This document shows positions 44,002-52,600 of a DNA stretch of 64,000 nt, piece by piece. The first letter of the stretch is position 1. Each line of letters begins with the position of its first letter. The notes below the pieces were generated by a model. The model did not search any database. It had not been told where the DNA came from and saw only the letters and a program-made list of their open reading frames with translations. This stretch comes from Spirochaeta isovalerica (lineage in GTDB: Bacteria; Spirochaetota; Spirochaetia; DSM-2461). Both the position numbers and the translations under genes were made by a program. The DNA lies in assembly GCF_014207565.1 (NCBI RefSeq), contig NZ_JACHGJ010000011.1:62179-126178 (forward strand), read 5' to 3'.

Positions 44002-44030
44002 AATGTATCATCACTGCGTACATGAATCAA
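44002..44030 (-). promoter_or_regulatory. Putative aspS promoter, leaderless architecture
   Basis: On the minus strand TTGATT (44025-44030), a 17-base spacer and TACATT (44002-44007) end six bases before ATG 43995. There is no Shine-Dalgarno sequence between. Confidence 0.5.
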
Positions 44031-44051
44031 TTGCGAGTTCGGCAGTGATTG

Positions 44052-44945
44052 TCAGACTTTCGGGTAAATTCTGTACTTGTGGAGCATCCTGTCGGGCTGG
44101 TAGGACCTTTTTGTCTTTCTCAGGCCTTCCATTCCCATATCCTGTTCCAGATTGATGATCCGTGCCTCATCACAGAACTCGCGGACATAAGCCTGGAACA
44201 TATACTGGTATATGCCTTTTTTTTCGATATTGCCTTTGGCGAAATGTATCACATAGGATGATTCTCCGGCATATTCTCCCATGACAAATCCCGAAGGCTC
44301 TCCATCAGCCAGGAACAGCGCGCCGGAAAGACCCAGTTCGTTGTAGAGCTTCAAGCCGTCGATACAGGCATTGTAATCGGAATCGCCCATCTCCTGGCCC
44401 GATCGGCATTGCCAGAGCTGGAGAAGCGAAAGAATATCCTTCATGGAATCTTTGTCGATTTTCCGGATCTCGGGATCGTGTTCCCTCAGAAACTGGCTGA
44501 CCAGGTTCCGCTTTTTCGACAGCTTCCTTCCGGGGTAATCGGCGAGCTTTTCTTTTTGGTAGATGTATTCCGAATCGTCTTCTATGTACTCGATCCGGTA
44601 ATCATTTTCCGGAAAAAAACGCAGCCACTTTTCCGGTATGGGAAAGATGCATTGATAGGATTCGCTTCTTACGAGGTTTTTCAGTGATTCGATATAGTTT
44701 TCGGAACATTTTTCGAGGTTTTCCAGGGGCATGATGTAATGCTCGCCATTGTAGCTCAGTCCCGACAGATAGGTATAACCGTCGCTATCGACTATTTGAT
44801 AATCGTGTTTGTCTCTGAACAGATAGAGATTGGCAAAACAGTATTCAGACAGGGCCGTATCCGCATCTTTCAATTTGGAAATAAGCAGCTCCCGGTTATT
44901 GAGCCCCAGCGGGCTTGTATGCACATGCAATTTGGTCGCAGTCAT
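44052..44945 (-). CDS. DUF2156-type (GNAT-like) protein
   Basis: 297 residues of the DUF2156 family, related to the acyltransferase part of lysylphosphatidylglycerol synthases. Family features: SEYCFANLYLFRDKHDY near the N-terminus, GRKLSKKRNLVSQFLRE in the middle, and GLSGALFLADGEPSGFVMGE with the GNAT fold. The substrate is unknown. GGAG stands before ATG 44945. The start overlaps the stop of the methyltransferase gene (ATGA), so they are one unit. It ends just downstream of the aspS promoter. Confidence 0.75.
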   Translation of the reverse strand: MTATKLHVHTSPLGLNNRELLISKLKDADTALSEYCFANLYLFRDKHDYQIVDSDGYTYLSGLSYNGEHYIMPLENLEKCSENYIESLKNLVRSESYQCIFPIPEKWLRFFPENDYRIEYIEDDSEYIYQKEKLADYPGRKLSKKRNLVSQFLREHDPEIRKIDKDSMKDILSLLQLWQCRSGQEMGDSDYNACIDGLKLYNELGLSGALFLADGEPSGFVMGEYAGESSYVIHFAKGNIEKKGIYQYMFQAYVREFCDEARIINLEQDMGMEGLRKTKRSYQPDRMLHKYRIYPKV

Positions 44946-45556
44946 TTTTTCTCCAGAATAACAGTGAAATCGTTTTGCAGATAATGTTCGATGATTTTTA
45001 TGCTCTTTAACTTGTTATTATTAATATCTTCGATCATCTTAACGACTTCTTCAGGGTGAAAATAATAATAGGTTTCATCCCGGTCGGGCGAATTATGGTG
45101 TAGCAGGTTGAAAACAACATACTTTTCCGCCAGAGCGAGAAACAGCTTAATGGCATCTTTGAGGAAATCGTGATTGTTTCCCATATTGATATTAAAGATG
45201 CCTGATGAATAAATGGTATGAAAATCTCCTTCGGCAAAGGAGTTTTCCGCAAAGATATCCAGGTGGAGGAAATTGTACTCCGGGTATTTCGCCCGTGCCC
45301 TTTCCACCATATGTTCAAGAATATCCACACCCGTATAATCAGGAGTTTCGTGAATGGCCTTCAGATGTTCCAGGAGATTGCCCAGGCCGCAGCCGACATC
45401 GAGAATTCTGTGACCGTTGAGTTCAACATTCTCGGTTAAAATGCGGAAGCGGTCAAATTGGGCTTCTCGGCTTTCCCAGCCCAGAGTCCTGAAATCAGGC
45501 AGGTCTTCGCGGAGTTTCGGTTCATAGTAATTCCTGATTATATCAAGCTTTTTCAT
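44942..45556 (-). CDS. Class I SAM-dependent methyltransferase
   Basis: 204 residues. The SAM-binding motif I is RILDVGCGLGNLLEHL (about residues 50-65), with the acidic residue of motif II in YTGVDILEHMVERARA. No target-specific domain was recognised. AGGG precedes ATG 45556. It shares a divergent region with nifS; on the minus strand TTTACT-17-TATTTT is a possible promoter. The DUF2156 gene overlaps its end by ATGA, so the two are probably co-expressed. Confidence 0.86.
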   Translation of the reverse strand: MKKLDIIRNYYEPKLREDLPDFRTLGWESREAQFDRFRILTENVELNGHRILDVGCGLGNLLEHLKAIHETPDYTGVDILEHMVERARAKYPEYNFLHLDIFAENSFAEGDFHTIYSSGIFNINMGNNHDFLKDAIKLFLALAEKYVVFNLLHHNSPDRDETYYYFHPEEVVKMIEDINNNKLKSIKIIEHYLQNDFTVILEKK

Positions 45557-45620
45557 TTAGTTCCCTAATTTGGTGATAATTGAAAAATACAAAACATGGG
45601 AGAGAAAGTAAAATTTAATG

Positions 45621-45649
45621 TTCACTTTATATACTGTTTTTATTATATT
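45621..45649 (+). promoter_or_regulatory. Putative nifSU promoter
   Basis: TTCACT (45621-45626), 17 bases and TATATT (45644-45649) stand 21 bases before the nifS ATG. The ribosome site AGGAG (45661-45665) is downstream as expected. Confidence 0.6.
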
Positions 45650-45670
45650 GTTGTGGAAACAGGAGTGTTC

Positions 45671-46837
45671 ATGAACAAAATTTATCTCGACAATAACGCC
45701 ACAACGAAAGTCGATCCGCGCGTTATGGATAAAATGGCGCCTTTTTTTGTGGAGAAATACGGCAATCCCAATTCTCTCCACGGATTCGGAACGGAAACCC
45801 ATCCCGCCATGGCCGAAGCTTTGAACAGTTTGTATGCCGGTATAAATGCATCTGACGATTCTGACATCCTCGTTACCAGCTGCGGCACGGAAAGCAATAA
45901 CACGGTCCTTAAGGGCATATTCATAGATTACATTTTAAAAGGTGAGAAAAAGCACCTTATCACATCTCAGATTGAGCATCCCGCGATCAGAAACACCTGC
46001 GAATTCCTGGAATCGATAGGTGCTGAAGTGACGTATCTTCCGGTTAATGATGACGGCATCGTCACTCCGGAAATTCTGAAAAAGCATCTGAGGCGGGGCG
46101 AAACGGCTCTCGTTTCCATTATGTGGGCCAATAACGAAACCGGCCTTATCAATCCCGTCAAAGATCTGGCTTTGGCCGCTCATGAATACGGAGCGCTTTT
46201 CCATACCGATGCCGTACAGGCCCTGGGAAAGATCAAAGTCGATGTTCAGGATACGGATGTGGATTTTCTGACCTTCAGCGGACATAAATTTCACGGGCCC
46301 AAAGGGGTCGGCGGTCTCTATATCAAGGAAGGGCTGAAACTGACACCATTCTTCCACGGCGGCGAGCAGATGGGGAGGAAGAGAGCCGGAACGGTCAATG
46401 TTCCCCTTATGGTGGGAATGGGCTATGCCCTTGATCTGGCTGTAAAAGCCCTCGATTACGAGAATAAGGAAATCAGAAGGCTGAGAGACAAGCTGGAAGA
46501 TGCCATAATGTCTATAAAAGATACTATCGTCATCGGTAAGAGAGAGCTCAGGACGCCAAACACAATTCTGGTCAGTTTCAAGGGGATCGAAGGAGAAGCT
46601 TTTCTCTGGGACCTCAACTGGAACGGTATCGCCGCTTCCACGGGAAGCGCCTGTTCCTCTGAAGATCTTGAGGCGGATGCCACATTCCAGGCCATGCATG
46701 TCGATGCGGACCTCTCCCATACGGGCGTCAGGTTCAGCCTCTCGCGCTTCACGACGGAAGAGGAAATTGACCGGGCCATTGAAGTGATTAAAAAAACAGT
46801 AGAAAGACTGCGCTCGATTTCGAGTACTTATAGATAG
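45671..46837 (+). CDS. nifS: Cysteine desulfurase (NifS/IscS class I)
   Basis: 388 residues. It takes sulfur from cysteine for Fe-S cluster building. The PLP lysine is in FSGHKFHGPKG and the catalytic Cys in STGSACSSEDLE, with a class I loop. The N-terminus MNKIYLDNNATTKVD is typical. ATG 45671 has AGGAG five bases before it; the upstream in-frame ATG at 45596 is not used. nifU follows after 14 bases and a terminator closes the pair. Confidence 0.95.
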   Translation: MNKIYLDNNATTKVDPRVMDKMAPFFVEKYGNPNSLHGFGTETHPAMAEALNSLYAGINASDDSDILVTSCGTESNNTVLKGIFIDYILKGEKKHLITSQIEHPAIRNTCEFLESIGAEVTYLPVNDDGIVTPEILKKHLRRGETALVSIMWANNETGLINPVKDLALAAHEYGALFHTDAVQALGKIKVDVQDTDVDFLTFSGHKFHGPKGVGGLYIKEGLKLTPFFHGGEQMGRKRAGTVNVPLMVGMGYALDLAVKALDYENKEIRRLRDKLEDAIMSIKDTIVIGKRELRTPNTILVSFKGIEGEAFLWDLNWNGIAASTGSACSSEDLEADATFQAMHVDADLSHTGVRFSLSRFTTEEEIDRAIEVIKKTVERLRSISSTYR

Positions 46838-46851
46838 AAAGGAGATCATGA

Positions 46852-47811
46852 ATGGGAAAAAATGATCTGATCGGCGGTTCCCTCTGGGACCATTATTCCA
46901 ACAAGGTTGCCGATAGAATGAACAATCCAAGGAATCTTGGTGAAATATCAGAAGATGAAGCCAAAGCGATGGGAGCAAGGCTCATTGTCGCTGACTGGGG
47001 AGCCGAATCGTGCGGAGATGCGGTTAGACTCTACTGGGCTGTCGATGAGAAGACCGAAAAGATCGTCAAAGGCTCCTTTAAGAGTTTCGGCTGCGGTACG
47101 GCAATCGCTTCCAGCGATATGATGGTGGAACTCTGTCTGGGGAAAACCGTCGAGGAAGCCATGAAGATAACTAACCTCGATGTTGAAAAAGCTCTCAGAG
47201 ACAATCCCGACGAGCCGGCTGTGCCTCCTCAGAAAATGCATTGTTCCGTTATGGCTTACGATGTCATCAAACAGGCTGTCGCTATATACAAAGGAACCGA
47301 TAAGGAAGCGCTTGATGACCAGGAGATGGTCTGCGAGTGTGCCCAGGTTACCCTTTCCACGATAAAGGAAGTCATTCGAATCAATGACCTGAAAACGGTG
47401 GAGGCTATTACGGAATATACGAAAGCGGGAGCTTTCTGCAAATCCTGTATCAAACCGGGCGGCCATGAGGAAAAGAAATATTATCTTGTTGATATTCTGA
47501 AAGAAACCAGAGCCGAAATAGAGCTGGAAAGAGAGAAAGAAGAAGCTGAAAAGTTTGAAAACAAGAGCTTCTTCCAGAAGAGCAAGATGATTCAGGCATT
47601 CTTTGATGCGGAAATCCGGCCCATGCTTCAGTCCGATGGCGGAGATATTGATATCGTTGATATCATCGACAAAGGGGACGACCTCGAACTTCAGGTCCGT
47701 TACCAGGGAGCCTGTCACGGCTGCGCCAGCTCTACAGCCGGTACGCTTTATTTTATTGAAGGAAAAGTCCATGAATCTCTGAGCGATAAAATCGCCGTAT
47801 CCATTGTGTGA
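46852..47811 (+). CDS. nifU: Full-length NifU-type Fe-S scaffold protein
   Basis: 319 residues in three parts: an IscU-like domain (about 10-135, with CGDAVRL, FGCGTAIASS and KMHCSVMA), a BFD-like [2Fe-2S] domain (about 160-205, CECAQVT and FCKSC) and an Nfu domain (about 245-319, RPMLQSDGGDIDIVD and CHGCASS). This is the complete NifU form, which assembles Fe-S clusters with NifS. No nitrogenase genes are nearby, so it is the general cluster machinery here. It starts 14 bases after nifS with AAGGAG upstream. Confidence 0.95.
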   Translation: MGKNDLIGGSLWDHYSNKVADRMNNPRNLGEISEDEAKAMGARLIVADWGAESCGDAVRLYWAVDEKTEKIVKGSFKSFGCGTAIASSDMMVELCLGKTVEEAMKITNLDVEKALRDNPDEPAVPPQKMHCSVMAYDVIKQAVAIYKGTDKEALDDQEMVCECAQVTLSTIKEVIRINDLKTVEAITEYTKAGAFCKSCIKPGGHEEKKYYLVDILKETRAEIELEREKEEAEKFENKSFFQKSKMIQAFFDAEIRPMLQSDGGDIDIVDIIDKGDDLELQVRYQGACHGCASSTAGTLYFIEGKVHESLSDKIAVSIV

Positions 47812-47830
47812 TCTAGCGTTTCAGATTTGA

Positions 47831-47873
47831 AAAAGGGATATCACCGTTTCCGGTTTGATATCCCTTTTTTTTA
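47831..47873. terminator. Bidirectional terminator after nifU
   Basis: AAAAGGGATATCA (47831-47843) pairs with TGATATCCCTTTT (47856-47868) around a 12-base loop, with T runs on both sides. It ends nifSU and the convergent CBS/CorC gene. Confidence 0.9.
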
Positions 47874-49115
47874 TTCTTCGGGAATGATCCTGAAGCGGAC
47901 AGACTGAATCCTGTTGTTCCTGACTTTCAGGATTTCGTAAGTCCCCTCTTCAAAATCGAGGACTTCTCCCTCTTCGGGAATATGGCCGATTTTCTCTATG
48001 ATATATCCGCTTATCGTCAGTATCCTGCGGCTGTGTTCCAGTTCTATATCCAGCTTATCGTGAATTGTATAGAAGCTCGTGTCTCCGGCAATGATCCAGG
48101 AATTTTTCCCTTCGGATATAATCTTGTCTGTTTCCTTTATTTCGTTTTCGTCGTATAGCTCTCCGAAAATCTCTTCGATCACATCTTCTCTGGTGACGAT
48201 TCCCGCCAGGCCGCCGTATTCGTCGAGTACTATGGCGATATTGATAGCCTTCTGTTTAAAGAGAGTGAAGACTTCATTCACTTTTTTGGAGTGGGGTATA
48301 TACAGAGGTTCGAGCATCATATCGCGCAACCGGAGATCTTCCATCGTTTCCCGGTCTATTTTTATCAGTTCCTTGACAAGAACGATACCGACGATATTCT
48401 CGGGATTTTCTTTGAAAATGGGGATGCGGCTGAAACCGGATCGGAGCATATCATCTATTGCTTCCGAAAGAAACAGGTCACCGCTGAGGCTGTATACATC
48501 TTTTCTATGGGTTACGATCCCCTGGATCGGCGTGTCGTTGATGCGGAAGACGTTTTTCACCATCTGGTTCTCATAGGTTTCCACAATCCCCATATTCTCT
48601 CCCATGCTTACCATAAGGAGAAGGTTTTCCAGAGTGAGAGTCTTCTGGGTGCTGGAAACGAAAATCCTCGTAATGGTTGAACTTATGAGTGTTATGATCC
48701 ATATAAAAGGACGGAATATCCAGGAGAGAAACCAGACCACAGGAGCCGTATGGAGACAGATCGACGTGTTTTTCGCCATGGCGATCTGCTTAGGCGTCAC
48801 CTCTCCGAAAATAAGAATAAACAGAGTGAGCGCCCCGGTCATATAACCCAGGGCATGACTGCCGAACAAGTTAATGGTCAGCTTGGTCGCCAGTGTTGTC
48901 GCACCGATATTTACCAGGTTGTTACCTATGAGCAGCGTCGTCAGAAGAATGTCGGGGTTGTGGGAGAGCTTCTGAACCCGCTCTCCCTTTTTTCCATGCT
49001 CATCTACAAGCTTATGCGCCTGAATCAGCGAAAGAGAAGTGAATGCGGTTTCTGTAGATGAAAAAAAGCCGGATAACATCAGAAAAACAGTCAGGAGAAC
49101 CAGATCAATAGTCAT
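47871..49115 (-). CDS. CorC/HlyC-type protein (DUF21-CBS-transporter-associated domain)
   Basis: 414 residues. About four membrane helices of the DUF21/CNNM domain (residues 1-190, GFFSSTETAFTSLSL) are followed by a CBS pair (about 200-325; SRIPIFKENPENIVGIVLVKEL, NIAIVLDEYGGLAGIVTREDVIEEI) and a C-terminal CorC/HlyC domain (about 335-414). Family members act in Mg2+ or Co2+ handling. AGGAG lies before ATG 49115. It converges with nifU across the terminator and diverges from htpG. Confidence 0.92.
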   Translation of the reverse strand: MTIDLVLLTVFLMLSGFFSSTETAFTSLSLIQAHKLVDEHGKKGERVQKLSHNPDILLTTLLIGNNLVNIGATTLATKLTINLFGSHALGYMTGALTLFILIFGEVTPKQIAMAKNTSICLHTAPVVWFLSWIFRPFIWIITLISSTITRIFVSSTQKTLTLENLLLMVSMGENMGIVETYENQMVKNVFRINDTPIQGIVTHRKDVYSLSGDLFLSEAIDDMLRSGFSRIPIFKENPENIVGIVLVKELIKIDRETMEDLRLRDMMLEPLYIPHSKKVNEVFTLFKQKAINIAIVLDEYGGLAGIVTREDVIEEIFGELYDENEIKETDKIISEGKNSWIIAGDTSFYTIHDKLDIELEHSRRILTISGYIIEKIGHIPEEGEVLDFEEGTYEILKVRNNRIQSVRFRIIPEE

Positions 49116-49248
49116 TGAAGTCTCCTGCAGGTCGGAAATTAGAGATTCTTAAAGTACATAAAAAAGGGTCGTCATCATCCATAAATGAAGTATTTAACGT
49201 CTTTTTGATTTTTTCAAGAATCATGAGGTCTAAAAAAGGGAATAAGAA

Positions 49249-49277
49249 TTGCCGTTTTGCGAAAATATTGTTATTTT
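49249..49277 (+). promoter_or_regulatory. Possible htpG promoter
   Basis: TTGCCG (49249-49254), 17 bases and TATTTT (49272-49277). The 216-base region between the CorC gene and htpG has no CIRCE heat-shock element. Nothing else recognisable is in it. Confidence 0.35.
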
Positions 49278-49331
49278 CTTCTTCGATAATCACAAGACAT
49301 ATATCTAACGTACAAGGAGCCTTAGACTAAA

Positions 49332-51203
49332 ATGGGGAAAAAAAAGTTTAAGACGGAAGTGGATCAGCTGCTTCATCTGCTGATTCACTCACTTTACTCT
49401 CACAGCGAAATCTTCCTGAGAGAGCTTATTTCCAACTCATCAGACGCACTGGACAAGCTGAAATACCTGACAGTTGCCGATGAAAACTATAAAAACATTA
49501 CTTTCGAACCCAGAATCGACATTAAAATCGATGAAGAAAACCACAAGACCCTGACTATTTCCGATACGGGAATCGGTATGAACGACAAGGATCTGGAAGA
49601 GTCTCTGGGAACAATCGCCCGTTCGGGAACCAAGAACTTCCTGAGCCAGCTCTCCGGAGACGCCGTTAAAGACTCGAACCTGATCGGCCAGTTCGGCGTC
49701 GGTTTCTATTCCATCTTCATGGTTGCCGACAAAGTTGAAGTTCTCACCAGAAAAGCCGGTGAAGAGAAGGGATGGAGCTGGACCAGCGACGGCAAGAGCG
49801 GCTATACCCTTGTTGAAAAAGAGAAGGAGACCCACGGGACCGATGTGATTCTTCACCTCAACGAGAAGGGCAGCGAATACGACAACCGCTGGCAGTTGGA
49901 GCAGATAACCAAGAAATACTCCAACCATATCGCTTTCCCGATCTTCCTCCATTACGAGTCCAAGCGCTATGAAGGCGAAGGGGACGACAGAAAAGAGATT
50001 AAAGAGAACAAGGTTGAGCAGATCAACTCTGCCTCGGCTCTCTGGAAGCGGTCCAAATCCGAACTGAAAGACGAAGATTACAACGAATTCTATAAAACCA
50101 TCACCGGAGAAAGTGAAGAGCCGATGATGACGATGCATACAAAAGCAGAAGGTACTCTCGAGTACACGACCCTTTTCTATGTTCCGAAAAAAGCACCCAT
50201 GGACATGTTCTACGCCGACTACAAGCCGGGTGTTAAGCTCTATGTCCGCCGTGTTTTCATTACAGATGATGAAAAGGAGCTTCTGCCCACATACCTTCGC
50301 TTCATAAAAGGTGTAATCGATTCGGAAGATCTGCCTCTCAATGTAAGCCGCGAAATCCTCCAGCAGAACCGCGTTATGAACAATATCAGAACCGCTTCTG
50401 TTAAGAAGATTCTCTCTGAACTGAAAAAGTTCTCTGATGACAAGGACAAATACGCCGAGTTTATCGAGCAGTACAACCGTCCCCTCAAAGAAGGGGTTTA
50501 CTCCGATTACGCCAACAAGGAAGAGCTTCTCGAGCTTGTCCGCTACAAATCGACCAAGGTTGAAGGATGGACAAGCCTCCAGGAGTACAAGGACAGAATG
50601 CAGGTGGATCAGAAAGGGATCTACTACATTACCGGAGACAACGAGAAGACCTTGAGAAACTCTCCTCTTCTCGAAGCCTATAAGAAAAAAGATATCGAAG
50701 TCCTGATTATGGATGATGAGATCGATGAAATCGTCGCACCCATGATCGGAACGTTCAAAGAATCCGAGCTCAAGGCTGTCAATAAGTCCGGGGCAATGGA
50801 TGACCTGAAGACCGAAGAAGATGAAAAGAAAGAAGAGGAAATGAAACCCCTTCTCGAAAAGATTAAAGCCGCTCTCGGTGAAGCTGTTAAAGATGTCGTC
50901 GCTTCAAGCCGTCTCCACGATTCGCCTTCCTGTATCGTTGTTGATGAGAATGACCCGACTGCCCAGATGCAGCAGATGCTGAAACAGATGGGGCAGACGG
51001 ATATTCCCGAAATCAAACCGATTCTCGAAATCAACCCCGATCACGAGATCGTTAAGAAGATGGAAAGCAGCAGCGATGAGGATCTGATCAAAGATGCCAG
51101 CCTCCTGCTGCTCGATCAGGCCATGATGGTAGAGGGGATGGAACTGAAAGATCCTTCGGAATTTGCCAAGAGACTGAACAGAGTCATTGCCAAATCCTTA
51201 TAG
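49332..51203 (+). CDS. htpG: Molecular chaperone HtpG (Hsp90)
   Basis: 623 residues, full-length Hsp90. The N-terminal ATPase has ELISNSSDALDKLKYL, DTGIGM and IGQFGVGFYSIFMVAD; the middle and C-terminal domains contain FIKGVIDSEDLPLNVSRE and GFxLxDP-like DPSEFAKRLN at the end. It helps folding of client proteins using ATP. AGGAG is 12 bases before ATG 49332, a rather long spacing. A strong terminator follows. Confidence 0.97.
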   Translation: MGKKKFKTEVDQLLHLLIHSLYSHSEIFLRELISNSSDALDKLKYLTVADENYKNITFEPRIDIKIDEENHKTLTISDTGIGMNDKDLEESLGTIARSGTKNFLSQLSGDAVKDSNLIGQFGVGFYSIFMVADKVEVLTRKAGEEKGWSWTSDGKSGYTLVEKEKETHGTDVILHLNEKGSEYDNRWQLEQITKKYSNHIAFPIFLHYESKRYEGEGDDRKEIKENKVEQINSASALWKRSKSELKDEDYNEFYKTITGESEEPMMTMHTKAEGTLEYTTLFYVPKKAPMDMFYADYKPGVKLYVRRVFITDDEKELLPTYLRFIKGVIDSEDLPLNVSREILQQNRVMNNIRTASVKKILSELKKFSDDKDKYAEFIEQYNRPLKEGVYSDYANKEELLELVRYKSTKVEGWTSLQEYKDRMQVDQKGIYYITGDNEKTLRNSPLLEAYKKKDIEVLIMDDEIDEIVAPMIGTFKESELKAVNKSGAMDDLKTEEDEKKEEEMKPLLEKIKAALGEAVKDVVASSRLHDSPSCIVVDENDPTAQMQQMLKQMGQTDIPEIKPILEINPDHEIVKKMESSSDEDLIKDASLLLLDQAMMVEGMELKDPSEFAKRLNRVIAKSL

Positions 51204-51233
51204 GTGCAGAGGTTTTCAATTTACTAAAAGAGT

Positions 51234-51263
51234 AACCGCGGTCGATGGGCCGCGGTTTTTTTT
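51234..51263 (+). terminator. Intrinsic terminator of htpG
   Basis: AACCGCGG (51234-51241) pairs with CCGCGGTT (51250-51257), followed by eight T. Confidence 0.92.
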
Positions 51264-51361
51264 ATTCTGTTGGAACCCTGCGGATTAGCATACTAAAAAG
51301 CATGATGAGAGCCGGCTTCCTGTGGTAGAATAAGCGCAAAACAATTTAAAAAGGAGCAATC

Positions 51362-52579
51362 ATGGATAAATTGCAGGAATACGCCGATGTCATTCTGACT
51401 TCAGGCGTCAATCTTAAAAAAGGACAGAAACTTAATATAGCCTGCAGCTACGGAAGCTATGGCTTCGCCAGGCTGCTTGGAGAGCGGGCCTATGATCAGG
51501 GCGCAGGATTCGTCAATATCGAAATACGGGATAATTATCTGGCGAGAGCGAGAGCGGCAAACCAGGAAGGTGCCCAGCTTGAATACTTTCCTCTCTTCAG
51601 CCAGGTTCAGTCGGCCCAATGCGTTTCCGAGGAATGGGCTTACATAAGCATCGATAACACCGATGAATCCCATGTTCTGAAGGATGCTGATGCCGATAAA
51701 ATTCAAACCATGACGAAAACCAGCCGCAAGGGAAGAGACATTCTGTTAACCTCTCTGATGAAAGATAAAATCCCCTGGAACATTGTCGCTTTCCCCAATG
51801 AAACCTGGGCGAAGGAAGTTCTGGGAGATGACGCTACGGCGGAAGAGCTCTGGAAAGTTCTGAAACCGATTCTCCGCCTCGACCAGAATGACCCTGTTGC
51901 CGCATGGAGAGAACACAGCGAAACGCTGAGAAGGCGATGCCGGAAACTTGAAGAGATGAAGATTGACTCCCTCCGCTTTACCGACGGCGACGGGACTGAC
52001 CTTTATCTCGGTATTCCTAAGGGATCAAAATGGGAAGGCGGAGGAGCCTTGCTCCCCGACGGAAGGGCTTTTATGCCTAACATTCCGACAGAAGAGGTTT
52101 TTACCACACCCGACAGATTGCGAACGGAGGGATTTGTCAAAGTGAGAAAGCCTCTTCAGGTCCTCGAAACAAGAGTCGAAGGAGCCTGGTTCCGCTTCAA
52201 AGCCGGTAAAGTGGTGGAGTTCGGAGCCGAAGTGGGTGAAGAGATCCTCGGGAAATTCCTTGCTATTGATGAAGGAGCTACCATGCTGGGAGAAATTGCT
52301 CTGGTTGACGGGTCTTCCAAAATCGCTGAATCGGGCAAATTGTTCGGATCGATTCTCTTTGATGAAAACGCCTCCAGCCATATGGCTCTGGGATTCGGAT
52401 TCCCCGGATCGGTTCCCGGCGGCGATGCCATGACCGAAGATGAACTCCGCGACGCCGGCTGCAATACTTCTATGGTTCATATCGACTTTATGATCGGCTG
52501 GGAGAAAACAAATGTGACAGCCATGGACAAATCGGGGAAGGAAATCACTATAATGAAAGATGGAACCTTTGTAATTTAA
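51362..52579 (+). CDS. M29-family metallo-aminopeptidase (AmpS-like)
   Basis: 405 residues of the peptidase M29 (thermophilic aminopeptidase) family. Family motifs are FMPNIPTEEVFTTPD, HMALGFGFP and SMVHIDFMIG; the Glu and His residues in these hold the cobalt or zinc. It trims amino-terminal residues from peptides in the cytoplasm. AGGAG precedes ATG 51362. The DHH-CBS gene follows after 21 bases. Confidence 0.92.
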   Translation: MDKLQEYADVILTSGVNLKKGQKLNIACSYGSYGFARLLGERAYDQGAGFVNIEIRDNYLARARAANQEGAQLEYFPLFSQVQSAQCVSEEWAYISIDNTDESHVLKDADADKIQTMTKTSRKGRDILLTSLMKDKIPWNIVAFPNETWAKEVLGDDATAEELWKVLKPILRLDQNDPVAAWREHSETLRRRCRKLEEMKIDSLRFTDGDGTDLYLGIPKGSKWEGGGALLPDGRAFMPNIPTEEVFTTPDRLRTEGFVKVRKPLQVLETRVEGAWFRFKAGKVVEFGAEVGEEILGKFLAIDEGATMLGEIALVDGSSKIAESGKLFGSILFDENASSHMALGFGFPGSVPGGDAMTEDELRDAGCNTSMVHIDFMIGWEKTNVTAMDKSGKEITIMKDGTFVI

Positions 52580-52600
52580 TCTTGCAGATCAGGAGATTAC

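Noticed and set aside
42187..44025. Plus-strand open frame of 612 codons
   Set aside because: It is the exact antisense of aspS, which has all class II motifs. The antisense product has no recognisable domain and no ribosome site.
45935..46978. Minus-strand open frame of 347 codons
   Set aside because: Antisense to nifS and the start of nifU.
49116..49331. CIRCE heat-shock element before htpG
   Set aside because: No TTAGCACTC/GAGTGCTAA pair is present in the 216-base region.
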